The translations under genes and the position numbers were made by a program. This document shows positions 15,888-24,483 of a DNA stretch of 64,000 nucleotides, piece after piece. How positions within the stretch are numbered: position 1 is the stretch's first letter; the number at the start of each line of letters is the position of its first letter. A model generated the notes under the pieces. It was not told the DNA's origin, made no database searches, and worked only from the letters and a program-made list of their open reading frames with translations. The DNA lies in the NCBI GenBank assembly GCA_910585905.1, contig CAJUID010000006.1:50395-114394 (forward strand). The letters run 5' to 3'. The stretch is from an uncultured Lachnospiraceae bacterium. GTDB taxonomy: Bacteria; Bacillota; Clostridia; Lachnospirales; Lachnospiraceae.

Positions 15888-17936
15888 TTAAATAATCCTC
15901 TTAAAACGCTTCTCTAACTCTGTTTTTGTCATACTGATCATGGTTGGCCGTCCATGTGGGCAATGATATGGATTTTCCAAACTCATTAGTTTTTTTAATA
16001 ATTCCTGCATCTGTTCCACTGGCAGCGTACTATTTCCCTTAACTGCAGCTTTGCACGACATAGATGCCACTTTTTCTAACAATACGTCGGGCGTTCTTCT
16101 TCGCCCCGCATCCTCCGCCAGAGCGTCAATAACTTCCAATAAAAGCTCCTGTGTCCCTACAGAGGGCAGATGTGCCGGAACGCCACTGACTGCGTATTCC
16201 CTGCCGCCAAATGGTTCAATCTGGTATCCAAGCTTCGTAAAGACATCCCCATTTTCTTCCACCGCCTGCTGTTGTACCATAGAAAGCGTAAGAATCACTG
16301 GCGGCTGTAAAATCTGGGTTAATGGCTCTTTTTCGGCAAGTTCTCTCATAAACTGCTCATACAGTACCTTTTCATGGGCGGCATGCTGGTCTACCAGATA
16401 CATTTTATCTTCGTATTGCAATACCCAATAAGTGGAAAAAACCTGTCCTATAATTTTAATCTCCTTTTGTTCTCTGCCAGAGAGAATTCCCTCCTCAAAA
16501 AGTGTCTCCTGTTTCACATTTTTTACTGGCTCTTTTATCGTAAAATCTGGTTTATTTAAATCAGCGGCAGCCTCTTTTATTCTTGCATCCACTTTATCTG
16601 GTTTGCACGCCAAAATTTTTGTCTCTGCCAAGGTGACCTCTGTTTTTTCTGGTTCTAGAACAATATCCTCTGGCACATTCCTTGCGATGGTATGATATTC
16701 ACTGCGTTCTGCAAATTGGCTGACATTTACATCTACATCTTTTGTCAGTTCATCCAAAATTTTTAAGTTATCTTGAATTTGTTTTGGGCTATCTTTGAAA
16801 TCTCGCACAATTGTACGGGACGCTGCTTCTTTCTTTTCTTTCTGCAGTTCTTCTTTCCTTTTGTTCTCAAAAGGCTCTATCCTGGGCGTTACAGCAGAAT
16901 TTTTTTGAGTATTCTTTTTATCTTGAAAAGTTACTTCTGGAATAAATTCCCGGTGCTTCAATGCCTCAGAGATGCCATGAAAGACACTTTGATAAACTTC
17001 TTTTTCGTTCGTAAAGCGCACTTCCATCTTCTGTGGATGTACATTGACATCAATGTACTGTGGGTCAATTGTAATATGAAGCACGGTAAATGGATATCGG
17101 TGCTGCATAGAATATGGCGCATAGGCCTCCTCGATTGCGCGGTGAATCACAGGGCTTTTGATATAACGTCCATTAATAAAATAGTTCATCATTGCCCTAT
17201 TGCCGCGGGAAACGGCAGGTTTTCCAATAAAACCTTTCAGGTTACAAAACACTTCACTCTGTGATATTTCTATCAGATTTGAAGCAATATCCCTTCCATA
17301 TATATGATAAATCACGTCCTTTAAATTTCCGTTACCGGACGTTGATAGTTTTGTCTGTTTTTGATTAATAAAACGGAATGATATATTCGGATTGGATAGT
17401 GACATTCTCTCAACTAAGCCGCTGATATAACCAGCCTCAGTCTGTGGAGTTTTCAGAAACTTTAGCCGTGCTGGTGTATTATAAAAGAGATTTCTAATCA
17501 GAAATGTAGTTCCCTCTGGGCATCCCACATTTTCTTCTGATTTCTTTTCTCCTCCATCCATGCAAAAGCGTACTCCCATTAATTCCGCTCTCTGCTTTGT
17601 CACCATCTCCAACTGAGAGACAGAGGCAATGCTGGCAAGTGCTTCCCCGCGGAACCCAAGACTCGAGACTTCCAGCAAGTCATTGACATCCCTGATCTTA
17701 CTGGTAGCATGGGGCGCAAAAGCAAGCGCAATATCGTCCCCCGCAATTCCGCTTCCATTATCTGTAATGCGGATCAGCGACTTCCCACCATTCTGTATCT
17801 CTACAGTAACCGCAGTTGCCTGTGCATCAATTGCATTCTCAATTAATTCCTTTACAACTGCCATCGGGCGCTCTATCACCTCCCCGGCAGCAATCTTATT
17901 AATCGTATCCTGACTAAGCAGATGTATCTGTGCCAT
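15888..17936 (-). CDS. mutL: DNA mismatch repair protein MutL with endonuclease site
   Basis: A 682-residue GHKL ATPase that links MutS recognition to downstream repair. N-terminal motifs are ELIENAIDA, RITDNGSGI, HATSKI and GFRGEALASIASV. A long Lys/Glu-rich linker spans about residues 335-480. The C-terminal dimerisation domain contains DQHAAHEKVLYE, which fits the DQHA(X)2E(X)4E metal-binding endonuclease motif, plus CPHGRPT. So this is the nicking MutL of organisms without MutH. GGGGACGT precedes the ATG at 17936. It is 108 bases after mutS. Confidence 0.96.
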   Translation of the reverse strand: MAQIHLLSQDTINKIAAGEVIERPMAVVKELIENAIDAQATAVTVEIQNGGKSLIRITDNGSGIAGDDIALAFAPHATSKIRDVNDLLEVSSLGFRGEALASIASVSQLEMVTKQRAELMGVRFCMDGGEKKSEENVGCPEGTTFLIRNLFYNTPARLKFLKTPQTEAGYISGLVERMSLSNPNISFRFINQKQTKLSTSGNGNLKDVIYHIYGRDIASNLIEISQSEVFCNLKGFIGKPAVSRGNRAMMNYFINGRYIKSPVIHRAIEEAYAPYSMQHRYPFTVLHITIDPQYIDVNVHPQKMEVRFTNEKEVYQSVFHGISEALKHREFIPEVTFQDKKNTQKNSAVTPRIEPFENKRKEELQKEKKEAASRTIVRDFKDSPKQIQDNLKILDELTKDVDVNVSQFAERSEYHTIARNVPEDIVLEPEKTEVTLAETKILACKPDKVDARIKEAAADLNKPDFTIKEPVKNVKQETLFEEGILSGREQKEIKIIGQVFSTYWVLQYEDKMYLVDQHAAHEKVLYEQFMRELAEKEPLTQILQPPVILTLSMVQQQAVEENGDVFTKLGYQIEPFGGREYAVSGVPAHLPSVGTQELLLEVIDALAEDAGRRRTPDVLLEKVASMSCKAAVKGNSTLPVEQMQELLKKLMSLENPYHCPHGRPTMISMTKTELEKRFKRII

Positions 17937-18043
17937 ACGTCCCCTTTCCAACAGTTGTATTCACACTTACCGTTATGCCATCTTTGCCGGAATAAACAAT
18001 CACTTAAATATACCGCTTTACGGCAAAAGCAAACGCTGTATTA

Positions 18044-20749
18044 CTATAACCGCTCTTTTAGTTTCATCTGCATTTTATATAATACGTTCATCGCTTCAAT
18101 CGGCGTAATCACAGATAAATCTAAGTCATGTAGTTCTACTATAATATCCTCGGTCTTTATATTGGAGTTTGAGGAATCAAAAAAAGATAACTGGCCAAGC
18201 TTTTCCGATTCCATTTCCGAAGCAGTTTTTTTGCGGATTTTCCGTTTTGGCTGAGTCTGCTGCTCTATTCCATACTCGTAATCTGGAATCTCATATTCCA
18301 CATCAATCTCTTTAGCCTTTGCCGCAATATCGTGGTCACTAAGCTGCTCTACAATCTCTCCTGCCCTATGCAGCACATTTTCTGGAACTCCCGCAAGTTT
18401 TGCAACCTGAATCCCATAGCTTTTATCTGCTCCGCCTTTCACAATTTTTCTTAAAAAGACAATATCGTCCCCCTGCTCCTTTACTGCAATACAATAATTG
18501 TCCACACTGTCAATTTTACCTTCTAGCTCCGTTAGTTCATGGTAATGTGTTGCAAATAAGGTTTTTGCGCCTAGAATTTTAACATTTGCAATATGTTCTA
18601 TAACAGCCCATGCAATGGAAAGCCCGTCAAATGTGCTGGTGCCGCGTCCAATTTCATCCAGGATGATTAAGCTGTTTTTCGTCGCGTTCCGAAGGATATT
18701 GGCAACCTCCGTCATCTCAACCATAAATGTACTCTGTCCGCTTGCCAAATCATCAGAAGCACCGACCCTTGTAAAAATCCGGTCTACAATACCAATCTCA
18801 GCGCGGGCCGCCGGTATAAAAGAACCAATCTGCGCCATAAGGACTAATAACGCCGTCTGCCGCATATATGTAGATTTTCCCGCCATGTTTGGTCCAGTAA
18901 TAATTGCAATTTTATGGCTGTTATCATCTAAATATGTATCATTGCAGACAAACATATCGTTCGGAATCATTTTTTCAACAACCGGGTGGCGCCCATCTTT
19001 AATATGAATTGTCCCACCCCTATTCATAACCGGCCGAATATAACCATTCTGCTCAGCCACAAGTGCCAGGGACGTAAACATATCCACAGATGCAATAATC
19101 TTTGCTGTTGCCTGTACTTTGGCAATCTGCCCATAAATTTGTTCCCGTATCTGACAAAATAGGTCATACTCCAAATTATAGAGCCTGTCCTCCGCACCCA
19201 GTATTGTATTTTCCAATTCCTTTAACCGGGGAGTTGTATATCGCTCGGCATTTGCCAATGTCTGTTTCCTGGTCCAGTCATCTGGAACAAGGTCCTTGTA
19301 GGAGTTCGTAACTTCCAGATAATAACCAAATACTTTATTGTACTTGACCTTAAGATTTTTAATGTTTGTCCGTTCCTTCTCTTCCTCCAACAAATCGGCA
19401 AGCCAGGATTTTCCATCTGTCTTTGCACGGCGCAGGCGGTCTACCTCCTCGCTATATCCATCTTTGATAATGCCGCCTTCTCTTACAGAGAGAGGAGGTT
19501 CCTCCTCAATCGCGGCATCAATCAAATTATGTAATTCCTTTAAATCCTCCATCTCATAACCGTATTTTCTAAGAAGGGTTCCCTCATAAGAGCTAAGAAT
19601 CGTTTTAATTGGCGGCAGCATGGAGAGGGACTGGCGAAAAGCAATTAAATCCTTTGCATTTGCACTGCGGTAACTAATTTTACTGACAAGACGCTCCAAG
19701 TCATAGATTGGACCTAAGTATTCCCGCAGTTCCTCCCTGTTTATTACATTCTCGTTTAACGCTTGAACAGTATCCAGGCGGTCATTAATTTCATCTAAAT
19801 TTAAAAGAGGCTGTTCAATTGAATTGCGGAGCAATCTGGCTCCCATCGCAGTTTTTGTTTTATCTAATACCCAAAATAGAGAACCTCGCTTTGCCTTTTC
19901 GCGCATTGTCTCACAAAGCTCCAGATTCCTTCTGGTAGAACGGTCTAAAAGCATATATCGGCCTGAAATATATGGATGTAATTTTGTAATATGGTCCAGC
20001 GATATTTTCTGTGTTTCTTCCAAATATTGCATAACTGCACCCGCGGCAACCACACCAATGCTGTAATGATCCAGCCCAAGCCCGGCAAGGCTTGCCACTT
20101 TAAAATGGCGCTTTAGGGTTTCCCTACAGCGCTCCTCATCAAAATGCCATGCATCTACCGCAGACACCACAACCCCAAGACGCCCCTGCAAATCCTCAAA
20201 ATCGACCCCTGATACTAAAAAAGAGTCATTGCAGATAATCTCAGAAGGCACTGTCTTTCCTATTTCATCCAGAAGTTGGTTCCTAGACTCAAACTCTGCA
20301 AGAAAATAATCCCCTGTTGTAACATCAACATAGGAAACACCATATGCATTTGTTGTATAAACCACACACATTAGATAATTATTTTTTGAAGCATCCAGAG
20401 CCTGGGTATTTAAATTCGTCCCAGGAGTTACAACTCTTGTCACAGCCCTTTTCACCAGACCTTTTGCCTCTTTTGGGTCTTCCACCTGTTCACAAATAGC
20501 AACCTTATAGCCCTTTGTAACTAATTTATTTAAATAGCCATCCACAGCATGAAACGGAACGCCACACATTGGTGCCCGCTCCTCAAGTCCACAACTTTTT
20601 CCGGTCAGAGTCAATTCAAGCTCCCTAGAACAAGTTTCGGCGTCCTCAAAAAACATCTCATAAAAATCCCCCAAACGATAAAAAAGAATACAGTCCTTGT
20701 ATTCCTCTTTTGTTTCCATATATTTTTGCATCATTGGTGTGAGTGGCAT
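18044..20749 (-). CDS. mutS: DNA mismatch repair protein MutS
   Basis: This 901-residue ATPase recognises mismatches. The mismatch-binding Phe-X-Glu sits in YEMFFEDA near residue 32. The lever and clamp regions follow, and the ATPase domain has ITGPNMAGKSTYMRQ (Walker A, about 620), DEIGRGTSTFDG (Walker B) and the FATHYHELTELE switch. The C-terminal tail after about 800 is Glu/Lys-rich. GAGGAAACAAATT precedes the ATG. It heads the run mutS-mutL-miaA-PLP enzyme, with a promoter visible at 20877-20905. Confidence 0.97.
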   Translation of the reverse strand: MPLTPMMQKYMETKEEYKDCILFYRLGDFYEMFFEDAETCSRELELTLTGKSCGLEERAPMCGVPFHAVDGYLNKLVTKGYKVAICEQVEDPKEAKGLVKRAVTRVVTPGTNLNTQALDASKNNYLMCVVYTTNAYGVSYVDVTTGDYFLAEFESRNQLLDEIGKTVPSEIICNDSFLVSGVDFEDLQGRLGVVVSAVDAWHFDEERCRETLKRHFKVASLAGLGLDHYSIGVVAAGAVMQYLEETQKISLDHITKLHPYISGRYMLLDRSTRRNLELCETMREKAKRGSLFWVLDKTKTAMGARLLRNSIEQPLLNLDEINDRLDTVQALNENVINREELREYLGPIYDLERLVSKISYRSANAKDLIAFRQSLSMLPPIKTILSSYEGTLLRKYGYEMEDLKELHNLIDAAIEEEPPLSVREGGIIKDGYSEEVDRLRRAKTDGKSWLADLLEEEKERTNIKNLKVKYNKVFGYYLEVTNSYKDLVPDDWTRKQTLANAERYTTPRLKELENTILGAEDRLYNLEYDLFCQIREQIYGQIAKVQATAKIIASVDMFTSLALVAEQNGYIRPVMNRGGTIHIKDGRHPVVEKMIPNDMFVCNDTYLDDNSHKIAIITGPNMAGKSTYMRQTALLVLMAQIGSFIPAARAEIGIVDRIFTRVGASDDLASGQSTFMVEMTEVANILRNATKNSLIILDEIGRGTSTFDGLSIAWAVIEHIANVKILGAKTLFATHYHELTELEGKIDSVDNYCIAVKEQGDDIVFLRKIVKGGADKSYGIQVAKLAGVPENVLHRAGEIVEQLSDHDIAAKAKEIDVEYEIPDYEYGIEQQTQPKRKIRKKTASEMESEKLGQLSFFDSSNSNIKTEDIIVELHDLDLSVITPIEAMNVLYKMQMKLKERL

Positions 20750-20876
20750 AATTTGTTTCCTCGCTTTTCTTCACATGGCATCCAGTTATATATATCATAG
20801 CCTGTCGCTGCTTAACTGGTGAAAGCTCCTGTTTTAGCGCTTTCCTGCATATTTCACTACTGTACTGTCATGGCAT

Positions 20877-20905
20877 ATTTTAGCATATTCATTCCGAAAA
20901 GTAAA
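20877..20905 (-). promoter_or_regulatory. Sigma-A-type promoter for the mutS run
   Basis: On the minus strand a -35 TTTACT, a 17-base spacer and a -10 TAAAAT are seen, about 130 bases before the mutS start. The -10 context TATGCTAAAATATGCCA is identical to that of the rnpB promoter. Confidence 0.6.
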
Positions 20906-21016
20906 TGTGGCTTTTTGCTTGAGTTACCGCATTTTCATTCACAACATCTGTGATTTTATCATGAAGCATTCACAACTTTCAAAAAAATGTCCCCAATAAT
21001 CTATCCACTTTGTAAC

Positions 21017-21550
21017 TTACTGTATTGTTATAGAAAATCCTTCATAAATTCCGACAGGCACATCCATACCAAAAGAATACTCATCCATTGTTTCCTTTTC
21101 AAATCTGTATACTATAATCATTTCTTTTGTAGGATCAACAATCCAATACTCCCTTACATCTGCCGCCCGATATTTAAACAACTTTGTAAAATAATCCATG
21201 GGCTTATTCCCAGGGGAAACAATTTCAATAATCCAGTCTGGTGCTCCATGACATCCCTTTTCATCTAACTTTGATTTATCACAAATAACAGAAATATCCG
21301 GCTCCACATAATTAATATCATCTTTATTTAAAAACACGGCAAATGGAGCGGGAAACACTTCACATTCACCCTTCTTACTTTGAATGTAATTCCCAATTTC
21401 TCTGTCAAAAAGATGTACTAGCCTCTGATGTCTTGTATTTGGAGGAGCCATATAATAAATTTTACCGTCAATCAACTCAGCACGTTTCCCATTCGGCAAT
21501 GCATAAATATCTTCTATCGTGTATATATCTACTTTTTTCAACGCATCCAT
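21017..21550 (-). CDS. Uma2 family (DUF820) putative nuclease-fold protein
   Basis: A 177-residue protein with the Uma2 pattern: ELIDGKIYYMAPP near the start, then VEPDISVICD, PDWIIEIVSPGN and KLFKYRAADVREYWIVDP. These acidic and lysine residues form a PD-(D/E)XK-like fold. Uma2 proteins are abundant in some bacterial genomes and usually lie alone; their biological role is not settled. GGAGGTGAAAGAGTT precedes the ATG. There is no partner gene; it lies between the mutS promoter and a HipA-like gene. Confidence 0.88.
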   Translation of the reverse strand: MDALKKVDIYTIEDIYALPNGKRAELIDGKIYYMAPPNTRHQRLVHLFDREIGNYIQSKKGECEVFPAPFAVFLNKDDINYVEPDISVICDKSKLDEKGCHGAPDWIIEIVSPGNKPMDYFTKLFKYRAADVREYWIVDPTKEMIIVYRFEKETMDEYSFGMDVPVGIYEGFSITIQ

Positions 21551-21945
21551 AACTCTTTCACCTCCGCTTCAAAATATCATTATATCCTGCAGACTTTAGA
21601 AATACAACCTAACTCTTGAATATTCTAAATCACGGCTATAAGTTAATCCACGTTCTCGAACTGCCAAAAAGCACAATAGCTGCTGCCCTTTCATCTGGTT
21701 CTATTGCATCATGAATTCTTTTTACAGCTTTTTACTGTGATGGATGTATCCTGCTCATTATAACTTCGGGTATCATTTCCAGAACACGAAAGCAGCATTC
21801 AACATTCTTTTGATCTTCCCATGTTTTGCATTCCATCAATTTTTAATCCATCCGGTTAAAAACTGTCTGCTTTTCTTCAACTAGCATCCCTCTGCGCATA
21901 AAAACTACCAGCCTGCCCTATGTCCACAAAAAGTAAATATTACCT
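21551..21945. other. Intergenic region, possibly with a gene remnant
   Basis: No intact gene is visible. On the minus strand near 21650-21750 a short frame reads KAVKRIHDAIEPDERA and ends at a stop, with another stop just before it; it looks like a decayed coding fragment but cannot be assigned. The rest is AT-rich. Confidence 0.35.
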
Positions 21946-23082
21946 CTACTCACTAAACTTTAATATCTCAACTGCCTGCCTGCGTATCAACTGTTCCAGA
22001 GCCGTCAGCCTGGATTCTGACAGGTTATATTTCGGATGCTTAGAAAACGTAAAATCGGTAAAACCAATCAGAACCTTTCTTAAAGCGGGCGTCATACAAA
22101 TATCTGCGTCAATAATCCATGACTCGCCAATTCTTGGACCTTTTTCCTTAAAGTAGCCTCCATCATATTCTAAATCACCATCTCTTTCCACCGCATAAGT
22201 CAATAACGAAAGGTTATGGTCAAACAGAGGCGCCATTCTTTGTATCTCTTGTGTCCTATTATCAACGATAAATCCAAAATTGTTTTTATGTCTATCTTCA
22301 TTTAGAATTAGTGCATCAATAAGGAACATCCTTCGTGCCTCTTCCTCAAGCCCTAAAGATTTCATCTTCCTTAAAACTGAAACTACCGTTGAATTCCCCT
22401 TGTCAACTGCAGCATAAGGAAGAAAGCCATAATCTTCCGATGTAAATATGTCACACACAGAACACATGCGGCCATTATGAGAACGAAGGCCATAACGAAC
22501 AAAGTCATCAGTAAACCTACTGATGATCTGTCCTGCATAAAACTCAGAATATGGCTCTAATCCTGCATTAAACGCGCCAGTCGAGCCACGCTTAAGCAAT
22601 TTAATCGTATTATTTTCGCGTATCCAGCATTTTGCAAAGGAACCGTCTGTGCCGTACTCTGGAGATGTGGTGCTAAGCTGCCTGCCATGTAACCCACCTT
22701 CAAAAGCTGTCTTTGCAATTACTTCATTAAATGGATGTGTGTATAGCGATACATCCTCCCAACACAGATTACTTGTAATCTCCTTCACCCAAAATGTGTC
22801 AATTAAAGACAAAGCATGGGATATATCTAAAAATCCGGTTATCGTATCACACCCGCTTAGTCTCAACAGTTCTTCTATATTCTCTCTCTTTTTAGGTGAA
22901 CGCCTATTCACAATAAATGTGTCAAGCTCCCCAAACCACTCTGGAAGCTCTACATATTGCTTTTCAATTGTGATAACCTGATTCCGCATATTTACATTAA
23001 ACTTTGCAATCATGATATCTTTATTCAATAGGTAATATTCTTTTTTATTACATTTGGAGCAATCAAGGGTATTGTTTTTCAC
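21946..23082 (-). CDS. HipA-like kinase-fold protein
   Basis: The 378-residue product resembles the HipA/CtkA group of Ser/Thr kinases. It has a nucleotide-loop-like KRGSTGAFNAGLEPYSEFYAG, the catalytic NEDRHKNNFGF segment and a metal-binding PLFDHNLSLL motif, in the correct order. A Cys-rich start (CSKCNKKEYY) is unusual. The likely start is the GTG at 23082, spaced seven bases from AGGAGAG. Classical HipA is neutralised by a neighbouring HipB; no antitoxin gene is adjacent here, so it may be a solitary regulatory kinase. Family assignment is by motif only. Confidence 0.7.
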   Translation of the reverse strand: MKNNTLDCSKCNKKEYYLLNKDIMIAKFNVNMRNQVITIEKQYVELPEWFGELDTFIVNRRSPKKRENIEELLRLSGCDTITGFLDISHALSLIDTFWVKEITSNLCWEDVSLYTHPFNEVIAKTAFEGGLHGRQLSTTSPEYGTDGSFAKCWIRENNTIKLLKRGSTGAFNAGLEPYSEFYAGQIISRFTDDFVRYGLRSHNGRMCSVCDIFTSEDYGFLPYAAVDKGNSTVVSVLRKMKSLGLEEEARRMFLIDALILNEDRHKNNFGFIVDNRTQEIQRMAPLFDHNLSLLTYAVERDGDLEYDGGYFKEKGPRIGESWIIDADICMTPALRKVLIGFTDFTFSKHPKYNLSESRLTALEQLIRRQAVEILKFSE

Positions 23083-23115
23083 TAAATCACTCTCCTATAA
23101 TCTTTCTTATAAAAA

Positions 23116-23586
23116 TGAGTAACACTGTAAGCCGGGTTCTGTATCAGACAATCATCTATCTAGACCTGATGTTGCCACCAGGTTCGAGCAACCTACCCGG
23201 AACACGGCGGGCCACCGTATTATTCCTGTTCGGTCTTGCTTCGGATGGGGTTTACAGCTGCCGCCTTTGTTACCAAAGGCGCGGTGAGCTCTTACCTCAC
23301 CTTTTCACCCTTACCAATCAACAACCCCGCTGCAAGCAACGGGATATCAAACTTGCAACGCTGCAGAGCAGCGGGGTATGTGACCCGCGCGCAGTCGCCA
23401 AGTGCAAGCAAGCTTGCGTTTGGCTCGTTGCGTACGCGAGAATCAAAGAATGGCGGTTATTTTCTGTTGCACTAGCCTGGGAGTCGCCTCCACCGGACGT
23501 TATCCGGCATCCTGCCCTATGAAGCCCGGACTTTCCTCACCTGCAGCCTTTCGGCTCTTGCAGCCGCGATTGCCTGTGTTACTCAT
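23116..23586 (-). ncRNA. rnpB: RNase P RNA, type A, with an insertion in the P12 region
   Basis: This is the catalytic RNA that matures tRNA 5' ends. Read on the minus strand it opens with ATGAGTAACAC, whose complement closes the molecule as helix P1. Conserved regions are present: GAGGAAAGTCCGGGC (P4 5' side), GTGCAACAGAAA, GGTAAGGGTGAAAAGGTG, and AGAACCCGGCTTA (P4 3' side). At about 470 bases it is longer than usual because a 131-base repeat occupies the tip of the helix bounded by ACCGCC and GGT, which is P12. The conserved core on both sides looks intact, so the RNA is probably functional. Confidence 0.95.
23316..23446 (-). repeat. Interspersed structured repeat (copy B) inside rnpB
   Basis: This 131-base segment matches the repeat at 27780-27910 at all but one position, in opposite genomic orientation. 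It begins and ends with TTGATT and contains nested hairpins: GCCAA...TTGGC with an inner GCAAGC/GCTTGC, CGCTGC-TCT-GCAGCG, and CCCGTTGC-TT-GCAGCGGG. All of it would fold as an extension of P12 of RNase P RNA. Confidence 0.92.
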
Positions 23587-23594
23587 TGTGGCAT

Positions 23595-23623
23595 ATTTTA
23601 GCATAAGGATTCTAAAAAGTAAA
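23595..23623 (-). promoter_or_regulatory. Promoter of rnpB
   Basis: Minus-strand -35 TTTACT, a 17-base spacer and -10 TAAAAT lie about nine bases before the P1 helix, which is the right distance for a start at the RNA 5' end. It shares the extended -10 context with the mutS promoter. Confidence 0.7.
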
Positions 23624-23634
23624 TATCGTTTCTT

Positions 23635-24393
23635 TTAGCCTTCCATTTTCTGTAAAAACATTTTTGTCCTTTCATTTTTTGGATGGTCAATTACTTCTTC
23701 CGGTTTTCCCTGCTCCACAATCACACCGCCATCCATAAAGATTACGCGGTCTGCAACTTTCCTTGCAAAATCAATTTCATGGGTAACAATAATCATTGTC
23801 ATCTTTTCATCCGCTAACTGGCGAAGTATTTTTAAAATTCCCGCTGTAATCTCTGGGTCCAAGGCAGATGTCGGTTCATCAAAAAACAACATTTTAGGCT
23901 GCATCGCCAGCGCCCTTGCGATTGCTACACGCTGTTGCTGTCCTCCAGATAACTGACATGGATATGCGTTTTCCTTATCCTCCAGCCCTACTTTTTTTAA
24001 TAACGCCTTTGCTTCATTGATTACCGCTGCCTTATCCCTCTTCTGAACATGCACTGGTGCATCAATAATATTTTTTAATACAGAATAATGTGGAAACAAG
24101 TTAAAGTCTTGGAATACAAGCCCAAATATACTCTTTAACTCTCGCTGTTCCTTTTTTCCTTTATAAACTGATTTGCCATTGATATTCTCCGCCACTGCAT
24201 TTCCAGCATATCTTAAATCTCCAGCATCCATAGTTTCCAGCAACGTAGCACAGCGGAGCATTGTAGACTTCCCTGAACCGGATGGCCCAAGTATCGCGAC
24301 TACTTCACCTTCCGAAACTTCCATGGAAATATCAGATAACACCTGTGTTTCCCCAAAACTTTTCTTTAAGTGGTTTATTTCTAATAATGTCAT
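23635..24393 (-). CDS. Polar amino acid ABC transporter, ATP-binding subunit (GlnQ type)
   Basis: A 252-residue ATPase powering amino acid import. It shows Walker A LGPSGSGKSTMLRC, Q-loop VFQDFNLFPHYSVL, signature LSGGQQQRVAIARAL, Walker B MLFFDEPTSALDPE and the H-switch VTHEIDFARKVADRV, all typical of the polar amino acid (PAAT) group. The ATG at 24393 has GGAGGTTAAAT before it. It follows the fused binding protein-permease gene by about 90 bases in the same direction, so the two genes form one importer operon. The exact amino acid cannot be read from the sequence. Confidence 0.93.
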   Translation of the reverse strand: MTLLEINHLKKSFGETQVLSDISMEVSEGEVVAILGPSGSGKSTMLRCATLLETMDAGDLRYAGNAVAENINGKSVYKGKKEQRELKSIFGLVFQDFNLFPHYSVLKNIIDAPVHVQKRDKAAVINEAKALLKKVGLEDKENAYPCQLSGGQQQRVAIARALAMQPKMLFFDEPTSALDPEITAGILKILRQLADEKMTMIIVTHEIDFARKVADRVIFMDGGVIVEQGKPEEVIDHPKNERTKMFLQKMEG

Positions 24394-24483
24394 ATTTAAC
24401 CTCCACACTTCCGAACATGCCAGCTACACTGGCACACACAATTGCATGGTTAAAACATCGGTCTTCTGCTGTTTTAACCACAA

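Noticed and set aside
23115..23638. Several open frames of 78-135 codons across 23.1-23.6 kb
   Set aside because: The sequence is RNase P RNA plus the repeat; the frames have no ribosome binding sites and conflict with the RNA.
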